From positions 744,001 to 808,000 of the forward strand of contig JACKCH010000012.1 in the NCBI GenBank assembly GCA_020634115.1: a DNA stretch of 64,000 nucleotides, in the 5' to 3' direction. Each line of letters opens with the position of its first letter. The first letter of the stretch is position 1. Under the pieces are notes generated by a model. The model was not told the DNA's origin. It saw only the letters and a list, made by a program, of their open reading frames with translations, and ran no database searches. The position numbers were made by a program, and so were the translations under genes. Below are positions 18,251 through 27,336 of the stretch, in pieces. The stretch comes from Anaerolineaceae bacterium (lineage in GTDB: Bacteria; Chloroflexota; Anaerolineae; Aggregatilineales; Phototrophicaceae).

Positions 18251-19171
18251 GTGAGCGAAGAACAACAGATCCGTGTATACATTGATACCCTGTTATGTCT
18301 TTTTAGAGACGGGCTTGCTCGCCCGATTTTAGGCACTTATAAGCAATCCTACAGCAAAGCCAACTATATGTGGCATGTGCGTAATGCCTTAAAACCCGAA
18401 AAACACGGACTGAATGGCGGGATGTTCAGAAGTGAGGAAATGCTGGTGGAACAACTTGAGCCACTAGCTTGGTTAAGGCTCATGCACCGCCGCTGGAGAA
18501 AACTTTTCGAAGGCCGGTTAGGGAAAATCGGACGCAAGCATCTGGACACGCTTTACGACACACGCAACCGTTGGGCGCATCACGATCCAATCTCGCTCGA
18601 CCAGGCATTGGCAGCGACAGAAGCCACAATTTTCTTCCTGGATGCTTACCGTGCCAAGGAAGTGGGATCGGCCAGAGAGATTTACCAGGCCTTGCTGGAA
18701 TTTCAACAATCCTCAGAATTCTCGGAACAGCCACAAGCGGCCTTTACTTTGGAAGGCCCGTCCCAGATGGACGTTGTGCCGCTCTTCAAACCCTCACCCC
18801 CGGTAAATGGGCTGGATGGCATCACGATTGGGGTTGAGCCTATCAACAAAACCGGACGATTCTGCCTTCAGATCATCGAGCCGGAAAACCAGCCCCGGAT
18901 TGAATACCTACCTGAGAACTTCCATCAGGTTATTGTGGGCCGCAGTTCGGACTGCACCATCACCATTCATGATAGTCAGGCATCCCGTTCTCATTTTATG
19001 CTGGAACAAGGGAACCAGAACAGCCTGATCCTCACCGACCTGACCAGCCGCAATGGTACATACTACAAGGGAAATCGTTTACCAGACAGCCAACCGGTTC
19101 GCTGGCTTGTCGGTCAGCAAATCCAAATCGGGCGGACGGTTCTGATTCTGCGCTACGACATGGACCTGTAG
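18251..19171 (+). CDS. Swt1-type HEPN domain fused to FHA domain (copy 2)
   Basis: A 306-aa paralogue of the preceding gene. The HEPN motif is Arg105-His110 in TRNRWAHHDP, followed by a helix (LDQALAATEATIFFL) that matches the Swt1-type HEPN pattern well. A low-complexity Pro-rich linker (about 168-190) leads to the FHA domain with GRSSDCTI, SRSH (245-248) and SRNGTYYKGN. I choose the GTG at 18251 because AAAGGA lies eight bases upstream; another GTG at 18209 has no such site. The two copies share architecture but little sequence outside the motifs, so the duplication is old. The end abuts a convergent epimerase gene. Confidence 0.78.
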   Translation: MSEEQQIRVYIDTLLCLFRDGLARPILGTYKQSYSKANYMWHVRNALKPEKHGLNGGMFRSEEMLVEQLEPLAWLRLMHRRWRKLFEGRLGKIGRKHLDTLYDTRNRWAHHDPISLDQALAATEATIFFLDAYRAKEVGSAREIYQALLEFQQSSEFSEQPQAAFTLEGPSQMDVVPLFKPSPPVNGLDGITIGVEPINKTGRFCLQIIEPENQPRIEYLPENFHQVIVGRSSDCTITIHDSQASRSHFMLEQGNQNSLILTDLTSRNGTYYKGNRLPDSQPVRWLVGQQIQIGRTVLILRYDMDL

Positions 19172-19174
19172 CGT

Positions 19175-20155
19175 CTATATATAGCCATGTGCCTGATACC
19201 AGGTATAGGTATCCTGCAAACTCTGTGACATCTCAATCCCCGGGGGGCAGAGTTCCGCCCAGGCTTTTTCATAGGCGAAGTAGATGTTGCGCCCACCCAG
19301 TCGAGTCTGATCCGCATCTACCGGCGTTTGAATGCCAATCTTCCGCGCCAGATCAATCCCTGCCGCTGCCACAGGCAGTACGAAATCCGGCAAAGGCAGA
19401 AACGGGTGACGAGTTCCAACGACATCGGCAATCATGCCATACCATTCACGGTGTGTATAGTTGGCCGTCCCCAGGATATACCGTTCGCCCGTCTGTCCGC
19501 GTTCGGCGGCGGCCAGGTGCATCGCGGCTACGTCGCGCACATCCACCACCGCGATCCCCCCGGATGTCACCGGTACAGACCAGCCGAATCGCTTGACCTG
19601 CACGATATAACTGCCGGAGATCATGTTCAGGTCACCCGGCCCCATCACCACAACCGGATTGGTAATCACCACATCCTGCCCGGCGGCGACAGATTCCTGA
19701 ACGACTGCTTCCGCCAGCACCTTGCTATAGCCATAGGGGAAACGCTCAGGCGGCAGGTTAAACCGGAACGCTTCATCGGCGGGCAGGCCATCTTCACGGA
19801 AACCAATCGCCGCCGCGCTGCTGGTGAAGACCACCCGCCGGACACCCGCCGCGCGGGCTGCTTCCAGCACATAGCGCGTGCCGTCTACATTCGCTTTGAA
19901 CATCCGGGTATGATCGGCACGCCAGTAATCGGCGACGGCGGCGACATGAAAGACCCAATCACACCCGGCGCACGCCGCCCGCAGCGAATCCGGGTCAAGA
20001 ATATCCCCGATGGCCGATTCATAGGCAACACCTTCCAGCGCGTCCAACCGGGACGTAGTGCGATGCAGCACACGGACGCTGTGTCCCGCCGCCACCAGCG
20101 CCCGGACAATATGCGACCCGACAAAACCGGTTGCCCCAGTGACCAAGGCTTTCAT
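19175..20155 (-). CDS. NAD-dependent epimerase/dehydratase (HpnA/dihydroflavonol reductase-like)
   Basis: A 326-aa extended SDR. It has the NAD(P) site TGATGFVGSH at the N-terminus, the VFHVAAVADYW segment, the catalytic region VFTSSAAAIGF and the YGYSK active-site pair. The layout matches HpnA-like hopanoid-associated sugar epimerases and dihydroflavonol reductases, which share this pattern. No hopanoid gene lies nearby, so I do not give a symbol. Its start overlaps the end of the upstream cupin gene by four bases (ATGA), showing translational coupling. Confidence 0.9.
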   Translation of the reverse strand: MKALVTGATGFVGSHIVRALVAAGHSVRVLHRTTSRLDALEGVAYESAIGDILDPDSLRAACAGCDWVFHVAAVADYWRADHTRMFKANVDGTRYVLEAARAAGVRRVVFTSSAAAIGFREDGLPADEAFRFNLPPERFPYGYSKVLAEAVVQESVAAGQDVVITNPVVVMGPGDLNMISGSYIVQVKRFGWSVPVTSGGIAVVDVRDVAAMHLAAAERGQTGERYILGTANYTHREWYGMIADVVGTRHPFLPLPDFVLPVAAAGIDLARKIGIQTPVDADQTRLGGRNIYFAYEKAWAELCPPGIEMSQSLQDTYTWYQAHGYI

Positions 20156-20481
20156 GCGTGACTTGTTCCTTCTCCCGGCGCGAAAAATACCAGGATATCC
20201 AGGTCTTCCGTGATGGCATGGAAGAAATGCGGTACATGTGCCGCTACATACACAATCGAACCCGCCTGCACCGGGCGGTCTTCTGCCCCAACCCGAATCA
20301 TGGCCTGTCCCGCGACCACATAATAGACCTCATCTTCGTCGTGAGGCTGCTGCGGGTCTTTCCCTCCGGCAGGCAGCGTGTAGCGCCCCATGCTCAACGT
20401 CCCCTCGTTGAGGAATTCATAATACAGGCGCCTGGATTCAGCCTGTTCTTGCACAAGTTGCGCTAATTCAAATGCTTTCAT
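20152..20481 (-). CDS. Single-domain cupin protein
   Basis: A 109-aa cupin beta-barrel. Motif 1 appears as PHDEDEVYYVVAGQAMI, with a His and two acidic metal ligands, and motif 2 as AGSIVYVAAHVPHFFHAI. Small cupins of this type bind a metal and serve as dioxygenases, isomerases or ligand sensors; nothing here singles out one. It is the first gene of a two-gene operon with the epimerase (four-base overlap), so a role in sugar or small-molecule modification is plausible. Confidence 0.88.
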   Translation of the reverse strand: MKAFELAQLVQEQAESRRLYYEFLNEGTLSMGRYTLPAGGKDPQQPHDEDEVYYVVAGQAMIRVGAEDRPVQAGSIVYVAAHVPHFFHAITEDLDILVFFAPGEGTSHA

Positions 20482-20600
20482 CCCATTCCCCCTCCCGGCT
20501 CAGTCCCGGCACACAATACCGGAAATGATCGAGAGCATAATGGAAATTTCAGTTTTGGGCAAATTATTGCGGAGTCAGAAAAGCGGGCGGAATCGTTCTG

Positions 20601-20634
20601 AAAACAAATGCCGCGCACATCAGTTACGCGGCAT
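20601..20634 (-). terminator. Intrinsic terminator after ferritin-like gene
   Basis: An 8-bp GC-rich stem (ATGCCGCG / CGCGGCAT), an 11-base loop and TTGTTTT on the minus strand, 50 bases downstream of the ferritin-like stop. Confidence 0.75.
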
Positions 20635-20683
20635 CCATTCTTCATCGGCACGTATAAAGCGATTGCACCTTATGCGTTACGAC

Positions 20684-21109
20684 CTACTCCCAGTTTTTAA
20701 GCAGTTTCGCAGTTTCTTCGGCGTGGCCGGTTTCGTCACGCACCATATCCTCTAACTGAACCGCCAAACCCTTATCGCCATATTCCTCAGCCTGTTTAGC
20801 GCGTTGCGTGTAATCCTTACCAGCCTGCTGTTCCGCCGCCAGGATCGCTTGCAGCATCGCACGGGGCGTATCAGCGTTCGGTACCGGGCGCGGCTGCGTG
20901 GTCGGGTTGCCCCCCAGCGCGGAGATTTTGTCCGCTAGGAATTGGGCGTGCAGTAGTTCGTCCTGAATTTCGGTCTGCATGAAAGTGACCAGCTGCGGAC
21001 GCCAGGGGCCGGTCACTTTGGCCGAATACGTCAGATATTGGATAATGGCCTGCAACTCACCGGACAGGTCACTATTGAGCGCATCAATCAGTGTCTGTTT
21101 GTCGGACAT
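20684..21109 (-). CDS. Ferritin-like di-iron protein
   Basis: A 141-aa four-helix-bundle protein with paired carboxylate/His positions expected of a ferritin-like di-iron site: Glu in LSGELQAIIQY, EIQDELLHAQ in helix B, a Glu in LAAEQQAGKDY and DETGHAEE in helix D. Length and motifs fit the bacterioferritin/Dps-like group that oxidises or stores iron, though a rubrerythrin-like peroxidase is also possible. It is transcribed alone, divergently from the LLM oxidoreductase, and has its own terminator. AGGAG precedes the ATG. Confidence 0.85.
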   Translation of the reverse strand: MSDKQTLIDALNSDLSGELQAIIQYLTYSAKVTGPWRPQLVTFMQTEIQDELLHAQFLADKISALGGNPTTQPRPVPNADTPRAMLQAILAAEQQAGKDYTQRAKQAEEYGDKGLAVQLEDMVRDETGHAEETAKLLKNWE

Positions 21110-21408
21110 TGGAACTCCTAACTATTGATTGAGTATACGATATGTCCATCATATGACGACATTCCAATTCTAGTTGTATCGCAGACTACAACCCTTTACC
21201 AGTGTCAAACCTCGTTCAGCCCTGGTGTAATCTATCAAAAACCGACCCTGACCGGTGTCTATCACCGATATGCAGAACGCATTTATAACGTTTTGGACGT
21301 ACACCCAATTCCGGCGAAAAATATCTCTCCGCCCTCCTGGTTATAGATTGTATCCGGCATTTGGAGGATACTATAATTCGGATTCAGAGCGTATTGGAAA
21401 GGACTCCC

Positions 21409-22275
21409 ATGCAATACGGTGTTGTATTCCCACAAACTGAAATCGGCAGTGATCCTATTGTGATTCGAGACTATGCGCAGGCAGCGGAAGAACTAGGCTA
21501 TGGCTATCTGTTGGCGTATGATCATGTATTAGGTGCGAACCCAGAACGTCCTGGTGGGTGGAGCGGCCCATATACCCACCGCGAAACGTTCCACGAGGTC
21601 TTCACTTTGTTCGCTTACCTCGCAGGCATAACCAGTCGAATAGGCCTGGCTACCGGCGTACTCATCCTGCCGCAACGCCAGACGGCACTGGTCGCCAAAC
21701 AGTCTGCTCAGGTGGACGTATTCTCTGGCGGACGGCTGCGCCTGGGAATCGGCATTGGCTGGAATCAGGTTGAATATGCCGCGCTGGACGAAGATTTCAC
21801 CAACCGGGGCAAACGTTCCGAAGAACAAATTCATGTCCTGCGCGAATTGTGGACAAAACCCCTGGTCACTTTCCAGGGCGCATACCACACTATCCCGGAT
21901 GCCGGGCTGAATTCCCTTCCGGTGCAGCGCCCTATTCCCATCTGGATTGGTGGTGGCGCGGACGTGGTGTTAGAGCGGGTGGCGCAATTGGGCGATGGCT
22001 GGATGGCAAACACCCGGTCTGAGGAGCAGGCACGACAGATGGTAGCCAAACTGCACACCTACCTGGAAGCCGTAGGTCGCCACCCGGAAGACTGCGGCAT
22101 AGACGTGCGCATCCCTTGGCGGGAGGAACAGACACCAGATGAGCGTGCCGCAGCGATCACATTCTGGCGCGGTCTGGGGGCAACACACCTGGGAATCAAC
22201 ACAATGGGCGCGGGACTTGCTTCCCCACAGGCACATATTGATGCGATCCGACGGTTTGCGGCAGAGCTTTCGTAA
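21409..22275 (+). CDS. LLM-class flavin-dependent oxidoreductase
   Basis: A 288-aa luciferase-like monooxygenase-fold (TIM barrel) protein that would use FMN or F420. Characteristic segments are YGVVFPQTEIG at the N-terminus, LLAYDHVL, IGLATGVLILPQRQ, QVDVFSGGRLRLGIGIGWN and PIWIGGGADVVLERVAQLGDGW. The pattern is that of the TIGR03619-like F420-dependent group, common in actinobacteria and Chloroflexota, but the cofactor is not proven. The frame continues 16 codons upstream from a TTG, but GGAAAGGA sits directly before the ATG at 21409. Confidence 0.9.
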   Translation: MQYGVVFPQTEIGSDPIVIRDYAQAAEELGYGYLLAYDHVLGANPERPGGWSGPYTHRETFHEVFTLFAYLAGITSRIGLATGVLILPQRQTALVAKQSAQVDVFSGGRLRLGIGIGWNQVEYAALDEDFTNRGKRSEEQIHVLRELWTKPLVTFQGAYHTIPDAGLNSLPVQRPIPIWIGGGADVVLERVAQLGDGWMANTRSEEQARQMVAKLHTYLEAVGRHPEDCGIDVRIPWREEQTPDERAAAITFWRGLGATHLGINTMGAGLASPQAHIDAIRRFAAELS

Positions 22276-22458
22276 CCTGCTCTACCTCAGCAAAACAGAA
22301 TATCCTTATCTCCCCCCCTTCCGGGCGAAGAAAATTTACGTTTGGGGTTTTGATGTGTCTCATTGGTTAAACTATCTATGCTTCTTCCCGGTTTGGAATG
22401 ATCTGTGCGACAATAGAGGCAGATTGGCGCTTCACACTCAAGCTAAAGGATAGAGACA

Positions 22459-23481
22459 ATGCGGAAGAAGATTATTTTGATAACCGGCGCAAATGGTGAG
22501 GTCGGGCATGGCCTGATTAACGCCCTGGCAGAACAAGCGAATACGCCTGACATTGTAGTACTGGATATTCGCGTGCTGGATAAAGCCATGCGTGCGAAAG
22601 TCCATGAGGTAAAAGTCGGTGACATCCTCGACACCGCTATGCTGGAAACCCTCACCAACGAGTATGAAATAGATGCGATTTTTCATCTGGCGGCACTGCT
22701 TTCCACCCATGCGGAATTCAACCCCGAACAGGCGCATCGTGTGAATGTGCAGGGGACGATCAACCTGCTGCGACTCTCCCTGGAACAGTCCCGAATGCGT
22801 GAAAAACCGGTCAAATTCATTTATCCCAGTTCAATTGCAGTCTACGGTCTACCTGACCTGAACACGAAAGCCGCATCAAAGCCAATCAAAGAGCGCGAAT
22901 ACAACACGCCGATCACTATGTATGGCATGAACAAGCTTTACTGTGAGCATTTGGGTCGCTACTATGCCCGTCACTACCGGCAACTCGCCGCGACCCGCGA
23001 AACACACATGATAGACTTCCGTTGTGTGCGCTTTCCCGGTCTCATCAGCGCAACAACGGTACCAACCGGCGGCACGAGCGACTTCGCGCCGGAAATGCTA
23101 CATGCGGCTGCGTCCGGCAAACCGTATGCCGCCTTCGTGCGTGAGGATACGCGCATTCCCTTCATGGCGATGCCTGATGCCGTTCAAGCGCTCCTCAAAC
23201 TGGCAGATGCCCCCCGTGAAAAATTATCTCAGCTTGTCTATAACGTGACCAGCTTCAGTCCTGCCGCCGCCGAACTACGCGACTTGACGGCTTCGGCGTT
23301 TTCCGGGGCGAAAATTACCTTCGAGCCACATCTCCAGCGGCAGAATATCCTCGACACCTGGCCGGCAGAAGTGGACGACACCGCGGCTGAAGCCGATTGG
23401 GGATGGTCGCCTCAATATGACCTGCTTCATGCCTTTGAAGACTATCTCATTCCCACTATCCGGCAGCGTTACCAAGACTAA
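22459..23481 (+). CDS. Extended SDR, L-threonine 3-dehydrogenase-like epimerase family
   Basis: A 340-aa NAD-dependent epimerase-fold protein. It has the NAD site TGANGEVGHGL, FHLAALLSTHAE, the catalytic SSIAVYG, and YGMNKLYCE with the Tyr/Lys pair. The stretch RFPGLISATTVPTGGTSDFAPEML and the late PFMAMPDAVQALLKL closely follow the short-chain type L-threonine dehydrogenase (read as two blocks around residues 193-215 and 234-248). That enzyme oxidises threonine to 2-amino-3-ketobutyrate. A generic nucleotide-sugar epimerase is the alternative. AAAGGA precedes the ATG. Confidence 0.8.
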   Translation: MRKKIILITGANGEVGHGLINALAEQANTPDIVVLDIRVLDKAMRAKVHEVKVGDILDTAMLETLTNEYEIDAIFHLAALLSTHAEFNPEQAHRVNVQGTINLLRLSLEQSRMREKPVKFIYPSSIAVYGLPDLNTKAASKPIKEREYNTPITMYGMNKLYCEHLGRYYARHYRQLAATRETHMIDFRCVRFPGLISATTVPTGGTSDFAPEMLHAAASGKPYAAFVREDTRIPFMAMPDAVQALLKLADAPREKLSQLVYNVTSFSPAAAELRDLTASAFSGAKITFEPHLQRQNILDTWPAEVDDTAAEADWGWSPQYDLLHAFEDYLIPTIRQRYQD

Positions 23482-23515
23482 AAAACATGCCCCAGGCTGA
23501 ACAATCCTGGGGCAT
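23481..23515 (-). terminator. Intrinsic terminator of recN (possibly two-way)
   Basis: A perfect 10-bp stem (ATGCCCCAGG / CCTGGGGCAT) with a 9-base loop. On the minus strand it is followed by TTTTT, so it ends the recN transcript. It also lies directly after the stop of the convergent plus-strand epimerase gene. Confidence 0.85.
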
Positions 23516-23540
23516 CGAATAGTATAGGCATCTTCGCAAT

Positions 23541-25289
23541 CTACATGGTGTGATGTTTTTTCTTGTACTGCTGCGCCTGTGCCAGAATGTCTTGGGCGCT
23601 GAGGACACCGCTTTCGCCCTGCGTCCCCAGCATCTCCACCAGCTCGTTCACACGAGCCGTGTCTTCCATCGCGATCACCTGAGTCCGGGTGCGATTCCCT
23701 TCAATAAGCTTACTCACCCGGTAATGCCTGTCACCATAACTGGCAAGCTGCGCCAGATGTGTCACCACCAACACCTGGTGGTTCAACGAGAGCGACCACA
23801 GTTTTTCACCAACGACACTGCCCACACGCCCGCCGATACCCTGGTCAATTTCATCAAAAATCAGGGTCGGGGTCTGGTCAGCCTGCGTCAGCACCCGTTT
23901 GAGTGCCAGCATAATCCGCGCCGTCTCGCCACCAGACGCCACTTGCGCTAATGGGCGCAGCGGTTCACCTGGGTTAGCCGTCATCAGGAACTCGACGTTA
24001 TCAATCCCGGTTCCATCAAAGGCCAGTCGTTGCCCGTTGACGAAACAGCCGTCCGCTTTTTCCTGCTGAGTAACAGATACTTCAAACTGCGCCCGCTCCA
24101 TGCGTAAATCGGCCAGTTCCTTCACAATGCGCTCACCCAGCTTCTGGCCGAACATCCGGCGCACTCGGCTGATTTTCCCGCCCAATTCCCCGATGTGACG
24201 CAACAGTTTGTCCTCTTCTTCCCGAAGTTCGGTCAGCCGCTCCTCACTGTGTTCGATTCCATTGAGTTCATTCCGGGATTTTTCAGCGTATTCAAGGATA
24301 AGTTCTATCGTTGTACCGTAACGCCGTCGCAGTTTGTTGATGAGTTCAAGCCGCTCTTCAACTTCATCCAGCCGTTCCGGGTTGTACTCCACCGTGTCCG
24401 CATACCGCCGCAGATTCAGCGAGAGTTCTTCCGCCTGGGCGCCCAGGCTTTCCGCCAGTTCATAGTCGTCCTTCAGCTTGGGGTCTATGTTCAGCAATTT
24501 CTGCATCAGAACCCCGACCTGCATCAACTGGTCAACCGCTGCCATCTGCCCGTCGCCGCTGTCATCGCCATACAACAGCGCCAGCGCCTCGCCGGTCAGA
24601 GTCGCCAGTTGTTCACTGTTCGCCATCCGGGTACGCTCGGTCAGCAGGTCTTTGTCCTCACCCGGTTTCAGAGCCGCCGCCTCAATCTCCTCGACTTCAT
24701 GGCGAAGCTGCTCCGCCCGCCGCTTGAGTGCTGCCTCGTCGTCCAGCAGATGCCCGATCTCCCGGCGTATACCGTTAATACGCTCCACAACCGACGCCAC
24801 CGCCAACCGCATTTCCATCAGATCGGCATACCGATCCAGCAAATCAATATGCGAGCGGGAATTCAGCAGCGACAGATGCTCCGATTGGCCGTGAACATCC
24901 ACCAGCACCGCGCCAACCTCTTTCAGGATGTCCAGATTGGTCGTAATCCCATTCACCCGTGCGGTTGAGCGCCCGTTACTACGAATTTCCCGAGTCAGGG
25001 TCACATAATCGGCACTTGCGTCTTCTAACAGGTCTTCACGTTCCAGAATGGGCTGCACCAGCGCCGTCACCAGGGAGTTCAAACCAAAGACCCCTTCAAT
25101 CATGGCCTTCTCCGCCCCAGCACGCACCATGCCCGAATCAGCTTTCCCCCCCAGGAGCAGCTCAACGGCATCAATGATAATGGATTTCCCCGCGCCGGTT
25201 TCCCCGGTAATCACGTTAAAACCCGGTGCAAAGTTCAGTTCCAGCCGGTCAATAATGGCGAAATTCTCTATTCGCAGCTCTTCCAGCAT
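23541..25289 (-). CDS. recN: DNA repair ATPase RecN
   Basis: A 582-aa SMC-like ATPase that acts in double-strand-break repair. The N-terminal Walker A region GETGAGKSIIIDAVELLLGG, long central coiled coils (about 150-380, with a middle turn), the signature SGGETARIMLALK and the Walker B IFDEIDQGIGGRVG are all typical, as is the length. It follows a B-box zinc membrane protein gene by seven bases, so both are likely one transcript. No LexA box is evident upstream. Confidence 0.97.
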   Translation of the reverse strand: MLEELRIENFAIIDRLELNFAPGFNVITGETGAGKSIIIDAVELLLGGKADSGMVRAGAEKAMIEGVFGLNSLVTALVQPILEREDLLEDASADYVTLTREIRSNGRSTARVNGITTNLDILKEVGAVLVDVHGQSEHLSLLNSRSHIDLLDRYADLMEMRLAVASVVERINGIRREIGHLLDDEAALKRRAEQLRHEVEEIEAAALKPGEDKDLLTERTRMANSEQLATLTGEALALLYGDDSGDGQMAAVDQLMQVGVLMQKLLNIDPKLKDDYELAESLGAQAEELSLNLRRYADTVEYNPERLDEVEERLELINKLRRRYGTTIELILEYAEKSRNELNGIEHSEERLTELREEEDKLLRHIGELGGKISRVRRMFGQKLGERIVKELADLRMERAQFEVSVTQQEKADGCFVNGQRLAFDGTGIDNVEFLMTANPGEPLRPLAQVASGGETARIMLALKRVLTQADQTPTLIFDEIDQGIGGRVGSVVGEKLWSLSLNHQVLVVTHLAQLASYGDRHYRVSKLIEGNRTRTQVIAMEDTARVNELVEMLGTQGESGVLSAQDILAQAQQYKKKHHTM

Positions 25290-25296
25290 ATACCCC

Positions 25297-25887
25297 TCAA
25301 ATTCGCATCTTGAAGCGCCCGTACACGGCGAACGCCACTACCCCAACAAAGACCAGTAGGCTTAGGTCCTGAATAGTCACATTAAACACGAAATCCAGCG
25401 GAACGGATTGATTGCCAGGCCCACCCTGATTGATATATCCAGAATATAACGAATAATTCTGGATAAAGCCGCCCAGGAAGCCACCGATCACCGCCGCCAC
25501 TGCCCCAATATTGCCTGACTGCCGCCCACGTCGCCGCTGAATGGCTCGGAGCGCGACCTCACCGATCATCCCCCCAACCGGCAGGCCGATGAAGATCATC
25601 AAAATCAGAAACAAGCCAATCGAACTGATAATATACCCCGCGATACCGCTCAACACCCCACAAACCGCCGCGACAATCACATAATCAAGCTGCGAGGACG
25701 TGTAAAATTTGTCCTCGTGCTGGCGCACACACTCCCGGCAGCGATACCCCACCGGCGTCAATACGGCACATTCGGCACACATATACCGCCCACATTTGTT
25801 ACAGCGCAAACCCGTCTCACGAGTTGGATGGACTGTGCAGTACGTGAGTTCTTCACCCGGTTCGAGGGTATAGTCATGGTCGGACAT
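25297..25887 (-). CDS. B-box-like zinc-finger membrane protein
   Basis: A 196-aa protein. It begins with a zinc-binding region resembling a B-box (CTVHPTRETGLRCNKCGRY, then MCAECAVLTPVGYRCRECVRQH), with CxxH and three CxxC pairs. After that come four or so transmembrane helices separated by a basic loop (RRRGRQSG). The start at 25887 is chosen because GGGAG lies 13 bases ahead; a TTG twelve bases further upstream is also in frame. It is the leading gene of an operon with recN. Function is unknown; the architecture recurs in uncharacterised bacterial proteins. Confidence 0.75.
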   Translation of the reverse strand: MSDHDYTLEPGEELTYCTVHPTRETGLRCNKCGRYMCAECAVLTPVGYRCRECVRQHEDKFYTSSQLDYVIVAAVCGVLSGIAGYIISSIGLFLILMIFIGLPVGGMIGEVALRAIQRRRGRQSGNIGAVAAVIGGFLGGFIQNYSLYSGYINQGGPGNQSVPLDFVFNVTIQDLSLLVFVGVVAFAVYGRFKMRI

Positions 25888-25932
25888 AGCGGCTGACAAT
25901 CTCCCAGAATCACCTATACAGTAACAGTTTCT

Positions 25933-25960
25933 ATTATCGCTTTTTTTGCGACATTCTCAA
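25933..25960 (-). promoter_or_regulatory. Candidate promoter of the B-box/recN operon
   Basis: On the minus strand TTGAGA, a 16-base spacer and GATAAT, about 46 bases before the start codon. Confidence 0.4.
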
Positions 25961-26024
25961 CTGTACAAATGTGCTAAAATAGTATTCTGGAATAGAAATA
26001 CTTCAAATTCAGCGAGGAAAGCAT

Positions 26025-26051
26025 ACGGGGAATCCATATAGGAATCCCCGT
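26025..26051 (-). terminator. Hairpin after secreted-protein gene, no T-run
   Basis: An 11-bp stem with one mismatch (ACGGGGAATCC / GGAATCCCCGT) and loop ATATA, 25 bases after the minus-strand stop. The lack of a T-run makes a true intrinsic terminator uncertain. Confidence 0.35.
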
Positions 26052-26076
26052 CTATAAGCTAAGAACTGCTGCGAAT

Positions 26077-27081
26077 TTAGTTCGTCGGCAAGCTGTAACT
26101 ACCGTTATAGTCCGTAATGCGCGTATTATCTGGGTTCGGCAGGATAAAGAACGTGCAATCACCGTTTTCGGCAGGGTTTTCGGTGTCCGGCCCGTAATCC
26201 CCGTAACCATCGGTAATGGCCGCATCCCACGTCAGCTTATATTCCACACCATACTTGCCCGGTGACAGATGCCCAATGGCGGCACTAAAGAACACCCAAT
26301 AATCTCCATTCCGCAATTCAATCGGGCTGGCAACCACATTGGTAAAGGGAGCGGTATTCAGCGTGACCGAATACTGCGCGTGCGCCAGGTGGTCTTCCAC
26401 TTCAGCCTGCGTTTTGGCGAACCATGACCAGAACACGATGATATTGTCATTATCGTACAGCACACCCGGATTAGCGCGGGGGTAATCATTGCATTGGGCG
26501 AAAATCATCCCCGGGGTCTGTGAACGCCCCGGTTCGACAATCTGCCGCGCACCAATCACCACCAGCGGTTCAGGAGTCGCGCTGATATTCGGGTTGATAA
26601 TCCCGCCAAAAGGCGACTGGATGCCCGGCCCGACATCGGTCTGGTTGGCATTTTCACTGCCTGCATCCACGCTCGTTCCGACGGTATTCAGCGGACTGGA
26701 ACAACCATCCTGTATATCGTCCACCGTTGTCTCGTAGATGGTGCGGGTCGAGTCACTCGCGCTGGCGATGATAATCCTGGCACTAGCGAATCCGCCAAAA
26801 GGCACGGTTGCCCCGTTGTTATAAGGCACGCTTTCGCTAAAGGCAAACGTGCCATCTACGGCCACCTGACGCAGGCCGGTCAGCGCGTTGCCGGTACCGG
26901 ACGAAGCCGAAAATACCTGATAGTATACATCGTAGCCCGCACCCATTTCACCAGACAGATTCATAACCGCCTGATTCTCGCAAGCCACAAAAAAATATTC
27001 CACGCTGGACTGCGCCAGCACGGTAGAGCCACTCCAGATCAGCAGCGCCACCAGCCCGGCGGCTAAAAACCACTTTTTCAT
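26077..27081 (-). CDS. Secreted protein of unknown function
   Basis: A 334-aa protein with a clear Sec signal peptide (MKKWFLAAGLVALLIW, cleavage after VLA) and no lipobox. The mature part is beta-rich and Gly/Ala/Ser-rich, in two segments: residues about 30-130 (with cysteines in FVACENQ and DIQDGCSS) and 175-334, where a Cys in FAQCNDYP and one in NGDCTFF may pair. I recognise no domain. The aromatic-rich second half (IIVFWSWFAKTQ, GDYWVFFSAAIGH) suggests an extracellular beta-sandwich. Transcribed alone, divergent to the dehydrogenase. Confidence 0.75.
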   Translation of the reverse strand: MKKWFLAAGLVALLIWSGSTVLAQSSVEYFFVACENQAVMNLSGEMGAGYDVYYQVFSASSGTGNALTGLRQVAVDGTFAFSESVPYNNGATVPFGGFASARIIIASASDSTRTIYETTVDDIQDGCSSPLNTVGTSVDAGSENANQTDVGPGIQSPFGGIINPNISATPEPLVVIGARQIVEPGRSQTPGMIFAQCNDYPRANPGVLYDNDNIIVFWSWFAKTQAEVEDHLAHAQYSVTLNTAPFTNVVASPIELRNGDYWVFFSAAIGHLSPGKYGVEYKLTWDAAITDGYGDYGPDTENPAENGDCTFFILPNPDNTRITDYNGSYSLPTN

Positions 27082-27336
27082 ATTTCATTCCTCCGCTGAG
27101 ATGTTGTTCACCAGCAGTTATTTTTGCAATGATAGCGCAAAAACACCCAAAACTCAGCCCCGGAATCGGGCGATTAGCCTACGCTCATCTTCGTTAGATG
27201 ACGCAACAAGCAGAGAAAATCGCCACAGCAAGGTAACAAGGCATCTTTTTTACCTATGACAATCGAGCATTCTAAGGAACCTCTTTTTGCTCTACAATGA
27301 AACCACGAAGCGATGCCAGGAGCAAAGGAAAGCGAC

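Noticed and set aside
19328..20161. Long plus-strand frame antisense to the epimerase gene
   Set aside because: No ribosome site or recognisable domain; His/Arg/Gln-rich shadow of a real gene.
24195..24968. Long plus-strand frame antisense to recN
   Set aside because: Composition is typical of a shadow frame and recN is certain on the other strand.
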